Source: Amoebophrya sp. A120
Lineage: Eukaryota > Sar > Dinophyceae > Syndiniales > Amoebophryaceae
Assembly: GCA_905178155.1 (NCBI GenBank)
Contig: CAJINV010000005.1
Location: 4,136,918 to 4,200,917 of the forward strand
Length of the DNA: 64,000 bases
Reading direction: 5' to 3'
The position numbers and the translations under genes are program-made. This document shows, piece by piece, positions 23,201-33,600 of this stretch. The notes under the pieces are model-generated. The model ran no database searches and was not told where the DNA came from. It saw nothing but the letters and a program-made list of their open reading frames with translations. How positions within the stretch are numbered: position 1 is the stretch's first letter; each line of letters starts with the position of its first letter.

Positions 23201-23610
23201 CGGCGTTCCATGTTTTTTCGCAACAAAACTACCACCACGGGGGGCGCGCAGCTCCCTCCCCCCGGCCGCGCGCCCGCCCCGCGGGGCAAGGGCCGCCTCC
23301 CACTTCCTCCGAAACCCCGCGCCCCCATTCGGGAGACGGCTGGTTCGTTGGCAAGACAGATTCCGGCGAAGCGGGAAAGTGGCACTGGGTGACACTGGAT
23401 GATGTTCCGTGCTTGCTCGCGTCCGCCTTCCGCGTCACTTCAGCGATACTACTACTGCCATCCATGACAGCGCTGGCACTTGCTGCTGTTGTTTGTATCA
23501 AGAAACGACGAAGAATCAATTTCATCTGTTGCAGCCCGAGTGAGTACTTATGAAGCCTTTGCAACACTATTATGGATTTGAAAAAGTTTACGACCGAAAC
23601 GCAACACAAC
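20287..23610 (-). CDS. C-terminal exons of a minus-strand gene (possibly the kinesin unit)
   Basis: The last exon, about 20478-20287, encodes ARASPAFGESPMKP through a helical tail (FAKKSLQDLVVMKNQMGSLD) to LAEMARALQR and a TAA stop, preceded by an AG acceptor. Upstream open exons are about 21180-20900 (AMLVGANKNVAGSATTRKRF; Pro/Ala rich), and 22263-22201 plus 21994-21812 (DGSSSIAEVT, RKADASKHG, Ser-rich). A second copy of part of that exon lies at 23496-23385. The protein is low in complexity apart from the terminal helix. It may be the 3' end of the long unit that starts with the kinesin, but the links between these exons and those above 25 kb were not proven. No function can be assigned from these exons alone. 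Confidence 0.5.
21506..21811. mobile_element. Introner, family A, diverged
   Basis: The left end TATACATACAAAATATGTC (then TGGGTCTGGAA) and the right end CAGACAGATGTGCATTATTTC...GATA resemble family A with drift. Only TCC is shared by the flanks. Confidence 0.65.
21929..22263. repeat. Duplicated exon fragment, copy with introner
   Basis: This fragment is nearly identical to 23385-23496. It differs by a family-E introner (21995-22200), a 10-bp internal repeat (GTGCTTTGTTCCGTGCTT against GTGCTT) and two or three substitutions. See the separate entry for the empty-site copy. Confidence 0.92.
21995..22200. mobile_element. Introner, family E, with a matching empty site
   Basis: The ends are TATCCAAGAAAAAAACACC and GGTGTTTTTTTCTTGAATA. 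The target duplication GTCAC is perfect (21990-21994 and 22201-22205). The paralogous fragment at 23385-23496 shows the undisturbed target GCGTCACTTCAGCG with a single GTCAC at 23434-23438. Confidence 0.95.
22264..23384. other. GC-rich insert between two exon copies
   Basis: About 1.1 kb between the two copies of the duplicated exon fragment. The part from about 22440 to 23340 is far more GC-rich than its surroundings. A 369-codon plus-strand frame spans 22444-23553, but several other long frames overlap it in other phases, as expected from GC-rich DNA with few stops. Nothing in it resembles a known protein. Confidence 0.55.
23385..23496. repeat. Duplicated exon fragment, introner-free copy
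   Basis: On the minus strand it reads AASASAVMDGSSSIAEVT then RKADASKHGTSSSVTQ without interruption. It is the counterpart of the copy at 21929-22263, which has an introner between EVT and RKADA. Confidence 0.92.
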
Positions 23611-23681
23611 CAAGTTCAGTTCCTCATGACGCTGAGCCCTGTCTTTGATGCCCGCAGAAGACTTATTTGATGGGACTCATT

Positions 23682-23778
23682 GAAGTGAAGTGAAGTGAAG
23701 TGAAGTGAAGTGAAGTGAAGTGAAGTGAAGTGAAGTGAAGTGAAGTGAAGTGAAGTGAAGTGAAGTGAAGTGAAGTGA
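23682..23778. repeat. Pentanucleotide microsatellite (GAAGT)n
   Basis: About 19 perfect tandem copies of GAAGT (TTCAC on the minus strand). It is directly adjacent to one target-site repeat of the 23682-25501 insertion and so forms its end. A short related stretch occurs at 24294-24315. Confidence 0.95.
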
Positions 23779-25501
23779 GCAAGGCCCGGGTTTTGGAGGA
23801 GACCGCCACCCTGATGCGACTGCATTACGCTCCATCAAAGGAAGATCCATGGAAGAGTGACCAAGGGCGAGTCAAACTATTATGGGAACCATAGACGCGC
23901 GATGGGCTACGAACCGGATCCCAGGGACTGGTGCCAGAGCGTATCGTATGGGGCCGAAAGTCTCTTTTTCCTTTGGTAAGGAGGCACGAGGAAACAGAAC
24001 GAGCTGCTGACTCCATCACTTTGGGAAATATGATCTCCGACAGGATGAGAGGTGTAATTCTCACCACAGGGTACACAAACCGAGGACTCGACGCCTCGTG
24101 AGGGAGAGGAATCAACTGGCTAAAGTGGACGGAATCACAATAGCCAGGCAGACCGAAGTGGGCATTATGAAGAAACCAGACGAAGACGAAACAAACAATG
24201 ACCAAGGCCAACCACCACGAACAGAAGCAAGAAAAACCATTGTTAGAGCTTTCCGACCCTATAGTATATATTTTTTACTTTACTGTAGGGCGGAGTGAAG
24301 TGAAGCGAAGCGAAATGCTTTCTAAATGATATATCATGGTATATATTTTTACAAGGATGGATACAGAACGGTAATAAGACTAGGTTTGCCACCAGATTTG
24401 AACGAATGACCGAGGTAGGAAAATAGCAGCACAACAACAACCGATGGAGGAAGGAGGAGGGCAACAACAACCGATCCCCGAAGGGTTTAGGGAGGAAGAA
24501 CTCCAACCGAGGGTACAGAATTACCGGAAAGAACAGAAAGGGGCCCCCTTTCAACAACTGATATAAAAGGACGACACCGATGAACTAGCACAAGATTTCC
24601 TAAGGTAAGGGGGGCGGGAACGAAACAAAAGCTTTGAAGTTTACCGAGGTATTGAATGAAAGAATTTTACATCAAGAATAATTGAATTCCACGACTACCG
24701 AGATCGAAGAATAGTGAATCCAGATTTTTTCATGTTTTTTCTTGTATACCGATCGAATTCATCTCAATATTTTCCAACTCGACAAGAAAAAAAATCGGAA
24801 ATTTCGAGGCGAGTCAGACGGGGGCCCATGACAACAGAGAGAAGCTGAAAATGGCAGAGGGGCTGAAAAACCGAGACGCATTAGATTGTTGACATCTGCA
24901 TAAACCGAAGAAGCAAAGGCAGTAAAGACCGCAGAGGAATCAGACTTTCCTTATCCAATATGATAGGAGAGATCAAAGGATGCGTGTGTGGAAGAAGCGC
25001 TGCCAGAATTCAGAGTCGTCAGGGCCCGGACGCAACAACAGGGACAGAACGAAGAGGTGAACCGAACATGCCACGTGTTTACCACAACAGGGGGTAACAA
25101 CGAGGGTAGAGCAGACGCAGACGGACAGAACACAGTCCTGAGCCTGATTTCATCAAAAGATTCATCATCAGGAGTACCAGACGTCCATAAATAAAAAAAA
25201 ATAAAAATACATCCCGCAAGAGAGTGCAATCATGCTGAGGGGGGAGAAGTGCATTACACACAAGTTTCAAAAATACAAATCATGTGATGATTATTGCCCT
25301 AGTTTTAAATAAAAATCAACTAGAACCAGACGAGGGAAGGGGTAAACAGGGAACAATAAACCGGAAAAAAGTGGGCAATAATCTAGTTTTACACGCATAC
25401 AAAGGGGCATGGAGGCCCGTGTAAAACCGTCCTCCCTCCAGGGCCTGTGCGGTCAGGTAGAGGGAGCGCATTCCTTGGTTACCCGGCTATGCCCCCGGGG
25501 G
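23682..25501 (-). mobile_element. Probable non-LTR retrotransposon remnant
   Basis: A 14-bp direct repeat, TGATGGGACTCATT, flanks this segment (23668-23681 and 25502-25515). Read on the minus strand, the segment ends in about 19 copies of TTCAC directly before the target repeat. A long target duplication with a simple-repeat 3' tail is typical of LINE-type insertions. No reverse transcriptase, endonuclease or other conserved domain is visible in its short ORFs, so it is truncated, decayed or a SINE-like passenger. The 5' end (near 25450-25500) is GC-rich. Confidence 0.6.
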
Positions 25502-25639
25502 TGATGGGACTCATTTTTATATTATAATTTATGCATCAAAAAATGCGGCCATCATGCCCTTGCCTTAAGTACCCTGCAACGCAATCAATAGTAGATCTGG
25601 TGTAAGGCGTTTAGCGGTCCGCACTTAGTGTGCCTGTAT

Positions 25640-26570
25640 CTCCGACATGCAGCATGCCTTCGCAAACGCCATTCAACATCAATTTTCCCTTTACAGGATC
25701 TTTAAGCTGCTCAAACAGATTGTCGGTGCGACAACTTCATTGCTACGCTACAACCAACCAACAGAAGAAGATTTTTCCACGTACGTACTCTTTCTGTCCA
25801 GCTCGGCTAGAATATCGAGCGCCTGTTTCTTCAACTCGTCATAGCTCGCTCGTTCCTCGGTTTCGTCACTGGTCCCAAGTTTCATCTTATGCATTGCAAG
25901 TACGCCTGGGTCTGGAAACGTCCCAACTTGTGATGCTGAGTTTGGAGTAGACGAATATCCGTGCTGCATAGACAGCAGAAAGTGCGCGCTCCGTGTCTCC
26001 AAAACAGGGCATTTCTCATGCAGGCTGGCATCGAGTGGCCTCTGCGGATCTTGTCATGCTCTGCGTGCATTTCAGACCTGCCCCTTCGTTCTTGGATGTC
26101 CACAAGATGCATGACAAATGTCTGCAGTCTTCCACAGACCCAGAATAAATATTTGCACTTGATACACCTGTTGCTGGAGTAAGTGCAGCCGTCGCGCCTC
26201 GAAATTATCGACTTCGTTCTGTGGTAAAGTACACAGTAGATGATTTGCAGGAACTACAACCCAGCGGTCCACTCTGAACCTTCTTCTTTTTCGAAAACGC
26301 TAAGTACTTTTTTTCTTCGAGCCTCCAAAAATGGACCGGGTAAACGCGACAATGTAAAAAAAAGTAAAGTAAGTAGTAGTATTACCCAAAAAAACGGGGT
26401 AAAAGTAAAGTAAGTACATAAGTACCAGCTTTTTTGACTTGAGACCCTGCACCGTATCGAGGAGGGAATTTATCTTGTCAAACGCCTGCTCGCTACTAAG
26501 TTGTTCTGTTTGCTCACGCGCCTCAAACTTTGCCACGATCGATTCCACGACCGAATCCCAGGTATGCATT
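25640..26570 (-). CDS. Coiled-coil exons of a minus-strand gene
   Basis: Short exons with strong coiled-coil character: about 26562-26440 (WDSVVESIVAKFEAREQTEQ, then FDKINSLLDTVQGLKS), about 26223-26165 (NEVDNFEARRLHLLQQQ), 25887 to about 25790 (MKLGTSDETEERASYDELKK, ending at a GTACGT donor), and about 25735-25697 (TDNLFEQLKDP, GTAAAG donor). The 26165/25887 junction is supported because removing the introner with one repeat copy gives LLQQQMKLGTSDE in frame. The coiled coil fits the tail of a kinesin-like protein encoded upstream, but it could belong to another protein. Confidence 0.6.
25888..26164. mobile_element. Introner, family A
   Basis: The ends are TATGCATTGCAAGTACGCC and ATAAATATTTGCACTTGATA. 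The target repeats CATCT / CACCT differ at one base. Removal keeps the coiled-coil frame. Confidence 0.85.
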
Positions 26571-26836
26571 GCAAATCTGTCTAAGTTCTGAAGCGAAGCT
26601 CTGTACCTTAAGCGCAGCTACATCTGTACTTATGCCAAAGAACTTTTACTCACGTTTTTTGGAAGAATTCTTTTCGGATGAAAAATTATCTCCTGCCCCC
26701 CTATTGTGAGGCAAAATTGGCAGGCAATACATCTTTTTATCAGTTTTTTCTTTCCTCGTCCACATTGATTGAAGACTACGATATCAACAGACTTCCATGC
26801 TTCCAGGACAGTACCCACACCTATTTGCATTTCATA
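26563..26836. mobile_element. Diverged introner, family A
   Basis: The left end TATGCATTGCAAATCTGTC and the right end CCCACACCTATTTGCATTTC...CATA are recognisable but altered. No target duplication is evident. It lies just upstream of the exon WDSVVESIVAKFE. Confidence 0.6.
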
Positions 26837-27437
26837 TCGTGGCGCAGGCGGCGATAAGACTTGCATCACGTGAAAAAGAGCCCGGCCCCCAACAGCAGAG
26901 TGAAAACAAGAAATGCGCTCGGTGTAATTCTGAGAGACCGACGAGGATGGTACATGTACAAAGTAGGGTCACTATACAACTCCAACCACGAAAAGCCAAA
27001 GCGACGCGGGCTACAGCAACAAGCGCGCCCGGCTGCGGCCTCAATCGTTGTCGAATCTGAGGAAGCGCAAATAGGTATAAATAACAAAGTCAAGCAAGAT
27101 GTGCACCTGGGCAACACCATTAGAAAAGAGACCCAGGCTTCATGTGACTACAATGGCTGTTGCAGTTGCATGTGCCCCCGATACAAATTTTCAATGAACC
27201 GTCACCGTCTACTGCCGCTAAAATGTTGTCTGTGTCTCTTGCAACTACATAAGTACAACAGCTTATCGTGGGTTTCCTAAGCTGCCTCTCATTCCGCTCG
27301 TCCGAGAAAGATAAATCTTCCTGTTCCTCGGTCTCGAGTTCCTCGAGCTGATTGCGGCTGTACTAGCCTTGCCTGCGTAGTAACTTTTTCATTATTTGTA
27401 CTTTACGTGCTGGCTCTCAACAAGAAATGGCTTCTCG

Positions 27438-28616
27438 TCATGCTGGGGTCATGGGGACCGACCTTATTTGCGTGATGATACTAGGCACCAGTAGCGCTCC
27501 GTCGCTATGTGTCACGGCGGCAGGAGTACTTTCCACAACTGGCGCGATGTTTCCGGATTCACCTCGATCCGAGATTCGCGAGCTTGCATCTACTTCATCG
27601 TTTTGCAGCGATATGGACCCGACATCGACATCAGCGATGTTGCTGTTCTTCTTTTTCCCCTTGTTGGCTCCTGCCGGACCGTAGGCGTTCATTTTTCCCG
27701 AGCTGCCTTTCTTATTTTCCTTCGATGAAGGGAGATACTTGCCGCTAGTACCGGACGCCCCCTTCATCGGGGAGGACAATGAACTCTCGCTTTCCTTAGC
27801 GGGCGAGCCCTTTTTCCCAACCTTTGACGCCTTGTTTTTTCCACTTCCATTTGCAGTCCCGGGGGTTTGCACAGCGCCGACGTCCGGCAGCTCCCCAGAG
27901 GTCGCGGCTTGCGGTTGTCCGCCCTTGCCTTGTTCAGCTTTCTGGATAGAATTCTTCGTGGCTTTATTTCTCGGGGTTGCCGGCAACGATGCCTTGTTAA
28001 AAATACCCTGTACGTCGGTGAAATAGTCGAAGTGCAGCTCGGCCTCAGTTCCTTTCTTTTCGCGCGGCGAAACAGGGACCGACTTTATTGCTACCGGCTT
28101 CTTATTTCCCTTGGGCAGAAACTTCTTGCCGCCTTTCAAACCGTTCTTCGCAGTTGCCAGCGGCGGCGACCCCGGGGGCTGAACCGCGCCAGCCGAATAA
28201 GACGGTCCTTTCTTTTTTCCCGTTTTGGTAATTATACCGCTGTCGCCTTTCGCCTTGTTCATCAGAGACGAAGCTGCAGAAGCAGAAGGATCCCCGCCCT
28301 TGATGTTAGCCTTGCCAAGGTGAAACTTGGCGGTCTTTCCTTTCGGCGTAGCCTCCCCGCCTTGCGTGCGGACCGCAACTACCGGGCTCGACGGCGCTGA
28401 CTTTTTCCCGCCTCCCGTGCCCTGCTTGTTCGACTTGCTCCAGCCAAAGAGTTTCCCTTTCCTCTCTGCAGCATCGGGCGAGTAGGTAGTTGCACTTTTG
28501 CTTTCTTTATTGTCTTTGGCTTTACCCGCTCCTCGTGGTCTCGCGCCTTGTTTATTGCGATCTCCGCCGTGCTGCTCCCCAGCGGCGAATATTACAGGAG
28601 AGCTGCTAAAGTTCAC
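27438..28616 (-). CDS. Long Lys/Gly/Ser-rich exon
   Basis: A 392-codon open frame on the minus strand, extremely rich in Lys, Gly, Ser, Ala and Pro, with repeated basic motifs such as GKKKGPS, KNGLKGGKKFLPKGNKKP and KGSSGKMNAYGP. It is low in complexity and presumably disordered. The basic clusters could bind nucleic acid or microtubules, but that is only suggested by charge. The frame ends in TGA at 27438. A possible donor GTCGGT lies just before it, so this may be an internal exon. The ATG at 28616 sits in a plausible context, so a separate gene start cannot be excluded. It lies between coiled-coil exon groups on the same strand. Confidence 0.55.
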   Translation of the reverse strand: MNFSSSPVIFAAGEQHGGDRNKQGARPRGAGKAKDNKESKSATTYSPDAAERKGKLFGWSKSNKQGTGGGKKSAPSSPVVAVRTQGGEATPKGKTAKFHLGKANIKGGDPSASAASSLMNKAKGDSGIITKTGKKKGPSYSAGAVQPPGSPPLATAKNGLKGGKKFLPKGNKKPVAIKSVPVSPREKKGTEAELHFDYFTDVQGIFNKASLPATPRNKATKNSIQKAEQGKGGQPQAATSGELPDVGAVQTPGTANGSGKNKASKVGKKGSPAKESESSLSSPMKGASGTSGKYLPSSKENKKGSSGKMNAYGPAGANKGKKKNSNIADVDVGSISLQNDEVDASSRISDRGESGNIAPVVESTPAAVTHSDGALLVPSIITQIRSVPMTPA

Positions 28617-28932
28617 CGTGTATCATAAGCAAACATGAACATCCCCCGACCCGCGCCGGCGGATCTGTGGCGACAAATCAGCACTGTCCTGCGGCTGCGA
28701 GCAGGCAATTACATAGGATTCCGTGGCGTCGCGCAGGCGATTTGTGACGCTGCTCCTCATGCGCCTGAAGAGAACCAGGGGTCTGGCACGCTAAAGAGAA
28801 CAACCTAAAAATCCATATCCAGGCAGCTTAGGATCTAAACTTAAACAGCCTTGTGTACAACATATACATCCAGCTGCATGACAAGTACCCGTGTCCTTTT
28901 ATTCGAGTCGTATAGGGAGGGGGATGAAATTT

Positions 28933-30236
28933 TCATTTTCGAATTGTGTGCCGCTTGCCTTGACTTGTCTTTCCTATCGGGCTGCGAACACCACCCTTGT
29001 AGTTCTTACCTCCAGTTGCTACTTCGGCGAGGGACTTGGACCGAACAGGGCTGGATTGATAGCGCGTCGGGGAGTAACGTAGGGAGCTGCCGTGCAGAGC
29101 CCCTTCCACCTGCAGCGAAGAGAAACCGATCTCCAAGAGAGGATCCTTGTCGGACGTATCTTCCAGCACAGCCTCATCTGCAAAGTAGTTGTCATCGTGG
29201 TGAAGATTTAGCACACGGTCCGCAGGAGCCTCGTCTCGGCCAGTCATTCTTGGCGAATTAGAAAACAAGATATCGCTGGCAAACATAGCCCCCGTCGTCC
29301 GGGGCGTGCTGTAATCCTCCAGTTGCAAAAACAAGGAGGAATGATATGATCCTCCTGCTCCTTCTATAGTACCACCTTCGACTTCTTGCAGTGCATGCTT
29401 TCTGTCGTAGTCGTTCCGACCCGTGCTGTATCAAATGTAAAAATGTCTGGGTCTGGAAGAATTCATGTTTGTCATGCTTGTCTGGCATGACTCTTAAATC
29501 TGTCATGCACGTTACCCAAGAGCTCCGTTTTTCTGTGATGCAGAAGCGCAGTTTGTCATGCAGAAGAGGCAACACCTAGCAGCTCAGAAACTTGTCATGC
29601 TGCGCCAGCATTTGTAGCCTCATCATGAGACGCCACCCAGCATCACAAGTTTCCAGACCCAGACATTTTTACTTTTGATATGCTGATGCTGCTAGCGTAG
29701 TTGCCCAGCAGGTCGAGGCTTCGTAGGCTTTCTCCTTTCCCTGCAGCGTCCACCTCTTCCTCTCCGAGAAGCGCGCGGTCTTGTTATCAAAAGGAAAAAT
29801 CCCCCCTCCCCATATTGACAAGGTATCTATGTTTTCGAAAATTTGCTGATTTGTGACCACAAGACAAGGCATGTTTTCGTCTCTGATGCTGATTTGTGAC
29901 AAGGACAAGGTATGTTCTCGTCTCTGTGTTGCATGAAGGCAACTCCACAGGCAGCTCCGCCGCATTCTACAGGCGGTTTCTCATGCTTATGCTCCTACAG
30001 CGTAGAAGTCTGTCACGCTAAGCGCCTAGGCCAGGACCTGTCTTCTCAGGCTTGATATGGGCCTGCAGTCCTCGCCAGCAAGACAAATCTCATTTGTGTA
30101 CGCAAATCCAGCATGAGCAGTTTCGTTTTGATATGGGGAAGGAAGATTTTTCATTCTGATACTTGTTCCTCCAGCTCTCGTATCCTTCGCAAATCGACTG
30201 CTGTCGGCGGTCACAAACAGAATTTCTGACCGCTGC
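28933..30236 (-). CDS. Coiled-coil/acidic exons joined across two introners
   Basis: Minus-strand exons: from about 30210 to 30162 (LRRIRELEEQ), 29784-29681 (DRALLGEEEVDAAGKGESLR, SLDLLGNYASSIS), and 29428 to about 29000 (TGRNDYDRKHALQEVEGGTI, then LFLQLEDYSTPRTTGAMFAS and DILFSNSPRMTGRDEAP). Both junctions are in frame when each introner is removed with one target-repeat copy (CTTGT and TGCTG), which is good evidence that these are real exons of one transcript. The product has a short coiled coil followed by acidic and Ser-rich sequence. I do not recognise a family. The 3' end near 29000 (GGKNYKGG) may be an intron boundary. Confidence 0.65.
29429..29680. mobile_element. Introner, family A
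   Basis: The ends are TATCAAATGTAAAAATGTC and GACATTTTTACTTTTGATA. The target duplication TGCTG is perfect (29424-29428 and 29681-29685). Removal joins NYASSIS to TGRNDYD in frame. Confidence 0.93.
29785..30161. mobile_element. Introner, family B
   Basis: The ends TATCAAAAGGAAAAATCCC and GGAAGATTTTTCATTCTGATA (with CCTCCCCATA / TATGGGGAAGG) are inverted repeats. The target duplication CTTGT is perfect (29780-29784 and 30162-30166). Removal joins IRELEEQ to DRALLGEEEV in frame. Confidence 0.92.
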
Positions 30237-30699
30237 ATTTGCGAAAATGCTGAAATTGCGACTCATATGACTTCGGTGTCAACGTGAACGTCGTTTTTTT
30301 TCGCATGAGAACCGGGGTGCTGTGCACGTGCACTGATACTAGCACGGGGTCGCAACAAGCTTCACGGCGCCAGGCAATCCCGCAGGCAGAGCTGGAACGG
30401 CGCGATGATTTTCAGCTACAAAGCGCTGCATTTGTAACGCGCAGCTAGCAGTAGAACTCCTTCTCTTCGTCCCTAATGGAGGCAGAGGTTCCAGCGACAC
30501 TTTCCTTTGGGTCCTATTTGGGCCAATCTTCCATAACGAATGCTGAGAAGCCACTATGGAGATGAAGAGCCTGTATTTATTAAAGACGTCTGTACGTCGT
30601 CGCTGTCTGCGTGGGTACGCACGTTCATTGCTTCGGCACCACTCCTGCAAAGGTCACCTTCGCAAATGCTTTCTGCCATATTTCCCTAAAGGCACACTG

Positions 30700-33600
30700 T
30701 AAATAATGCTTTCGCAGTTGATATCGTCAAGTAATCGCGAGATATTTTTCTTCCGCTTGTCCACACTGGCCAGCAAGGCTTCCACCGATTGAGATGCGTT
30801 CGGTTCTGTCTCCAGCAGCGTGGTCCCCGGATTATTGTCGAGCAATCGACTCTATCAAGCGTTGCAAATACGTCTGGGTCTCCTGGAAGAGTGCGACCGT
30901 TTTTCATGCAATGCAACTTATGGGCCACATATTGCAGAAAGCGGCACACTCTCCTCTGGAAACAGATCTTTGTTGGAATTTCGTTGACGAATCACGAGCG
31001 AACTCTGGAACCGTAGGAACGTGGAACAGTTTTCACCGGACGGAATTCGGAGTCATTGACTTTACGCGATCACGCGCGAAGTATTTACTTCGGGACTTAT
31101 TTCGTGGCTGGCTTGTTAAAAAATTGCTACACAATTTGGGACCTTGAGCCCGCAGTGGAGCACACGAGTTGTTTGTGGAAATTCCATTCAAAATTGTTTT
31201 CAGAAGAAACAAAAAAGCATGAGACGATGTCTCGTATGATGAAGAAGAAAACGGCACGAATAAACAAAAATCCGACTTGCGATTTGCATTTCAAATAGAC
31301 GACTTGTCCGAGCGTTTTCCTTTTCACTCTCGAGTCTCTCAATCACGTTTTCCACTCGACGCGAAGACTATGCTCAGAAGAACAAATCAACAGTGCCCGG
31401 GGGGTGGAGTTTGTGATTGAGAGCCCGAGCCACACGCATCTCGCAGACCCAAACCACCGCTCGTTTACTCGTCGGGGCCCCCTGGTACTCGCCTCCCCAT
31501 GTAGGGTGGCTCTTCAACGATTGGTGATTTCAGCTCGTGCTCCACCGCGGTTCTTTTCCGGAAAAAGACTCGACAGAGACCCACTCGCGTCACCAGCTAA
31601 CAAGGAGAATCCGTGCTCCTACTCTGAAGAGATTCTATCCGACCAGGAAATATTCGCCAACACTGCTGGACGAAGGGTTTTGTTGATACAGGTCCTGCTG
31701 GAGTCGACTCCACTCGAACCACTCCTGCGGGAATTCTGTTCTGGTGAAGGTTTCGTCTCTAACTCCTGTATCGGTCCGGTGAAGGTATTTCTAAACTTCT
31801 TTTGTTGTCGACTTGATTGTTAGAACCGGGCGGCGTCATCAAGAGATTGGTCACCCTGGTGCTGTTTCGTCAAAACTGGAGCAGAGGTAGAGAGTTTTCT
31901 GAAGATAGAACCAGCTGACGGCACCGCAAAACTTTCGACCCGATGATTCGTCGTTCCGGAGCAGAGGTAGAGACTGTTGTCGATCAACACAAAAACTCAT
32001 CTTACACTGTTTGTGGTAGGCGGTTCATTTTTGAGAAGTGCTCGCACTAGAATCCGCCGTCGGTAGAAGAGAATTTTGAAAATCCGTCCGGTCGGAAGCA
32101 AAAGCTGTGGAAACAAAAACAAGTTCTCGGTCGAGTCGTTGATCGTACACCTTTTCGGAAAAAAGACAAAACTTGTAGTGCATTTTCTAGATCGCGGTCG
32201 TGGTCGGAGCTAACGGACGCTCCCACGTATAAGTGCGCTCGAAGACAAAAAGTTGCCCGAGTGGTGCGCTGAACTTTCCTTGTAGCACCTCGAGCAGCTC
32301 GCCCATCTTGAAACCCGAAGAAATTTTTGCGAAGGAATCTCCCGGATTCACCCTATCCGTACACGAGCCGACTCCCCACTCCGACTTCATGTAGAGGTCC
32401 TTCAATTTCGCTAAGGGCTTGCACACATCAGCATCCTGCACGGAGATCACGCTTTTGCTGACGATGCGCGCAGCCGCAGACTTCGAGTCGCTCAGTGCGA
32501 CGCTTTTCACGGAGAGCCCCCATGCTTGGCACTTCAGCAGGCACATTTCGAGGATGGGCACGCTTTCCGCCAGAGCCTCGATTTCAGCAGCGTAGGAGGA
32601 ATTCCGTGCGCTTGCGAAGAATACAGTGTCGCTACCGAGGTAGGAGCACCTGATGCAGAATTTTTCAAGTGCATCGCATTCTTTCGACGTCATTACTCGC
32701 TTTACGCTTTTCTGCTGTTGCAAGTAGATTTCGAAGTCGTCCTCCGACAGCGACAGCAGAATGTGTCCGATCACCGGCCTCAGCTGCTTAGCGAGTCTTT
32801 CGGTGTCGTCGACCACTCCACTGGGCACGGTGATGCTGCTGTAGCGCTTCTTCTTTCGCCGTTCAGTGTCGGACTTCTGGGACAAAGCAAGAGCTTCCTC
32901 GTAGGTGCTCCTTCCACAGAAAAGAACACCGGACTGCTCATCGAAGTGTTCTCGTCTAGCAGCGATCTCTTCATCATCCAAGACGAAGATTGGTCGGGCG
33001 TCGAATTCTTCGTGCACGGCGTGGACTTCTTCCGGAGTAGCAGGAGACTGGTAGCTTGCATCAGGAAAGAATGCGAAGATCTCCCGCTCGTAACTCAGGT
33101 CGATTTTTACGCCGACCGTGGAGGATTTGAGACGACGAATAATTCCGTTGTGCGCCTCCAGCCATCTTCCGTCTTTGGAGTCGTCGTTTCCGAGAGCAAG
33201 AGCTCGAACCGGAAATCTTATCTCGACGTGTCTCCTGGAGATGAAGAGAAGACTTCCGCTTGCTGCTTTTAACGCTGTAATTTGCTCTGGGAGAAGTGGC
33301 GCGGAGAGGTCCGACAGGATCACGCTTTCCTGAATTTCTTCGACCTTCTGCGCCATGTTCGTGTCAATCACCTCCTGTTCCCGAAAATATTGTATGTGAG
33401 TGCCCGTGTACACGAACCCAGATTCAGCCGAGGACCAATTTTCTAACCCAAAGCGATCCCGCATCTCCTTCGCAAATTTTCCGAATCCGTCCGAAGTTCC
33501 TGCAAACAGGACGTCGCCAACGTGCAGTCCAATTCGATCTTTACCACGGACGAAGATGCAGGGGCTGTTCGGAGAGACTCGGAATCCGATGGAGAGGAGG

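Noticed and set aside
22444-23553. 369-codon plus-strand ORF
   Set aside because: It lies in a GC-rich block where several frames on both strands stay open, has a Pro/Arg/Ala composition typical of chance frames, overlaps a supported minus-strand exon fragment at its end and matches no family.
23682-23778. Repeats read as a coding sequence (FTSLH repeats on the minus strand)
   Set aside because: This is a pure pentanucleotide microsatellite. The repetitive peptide is only its translation.
32526-33272. 248-codon plus-strand ORF
   Set aside because: It lies opposite the RNase H and RT part of Pol, which has clear catalytic motifs on the minus strand. It is a shadow frame.
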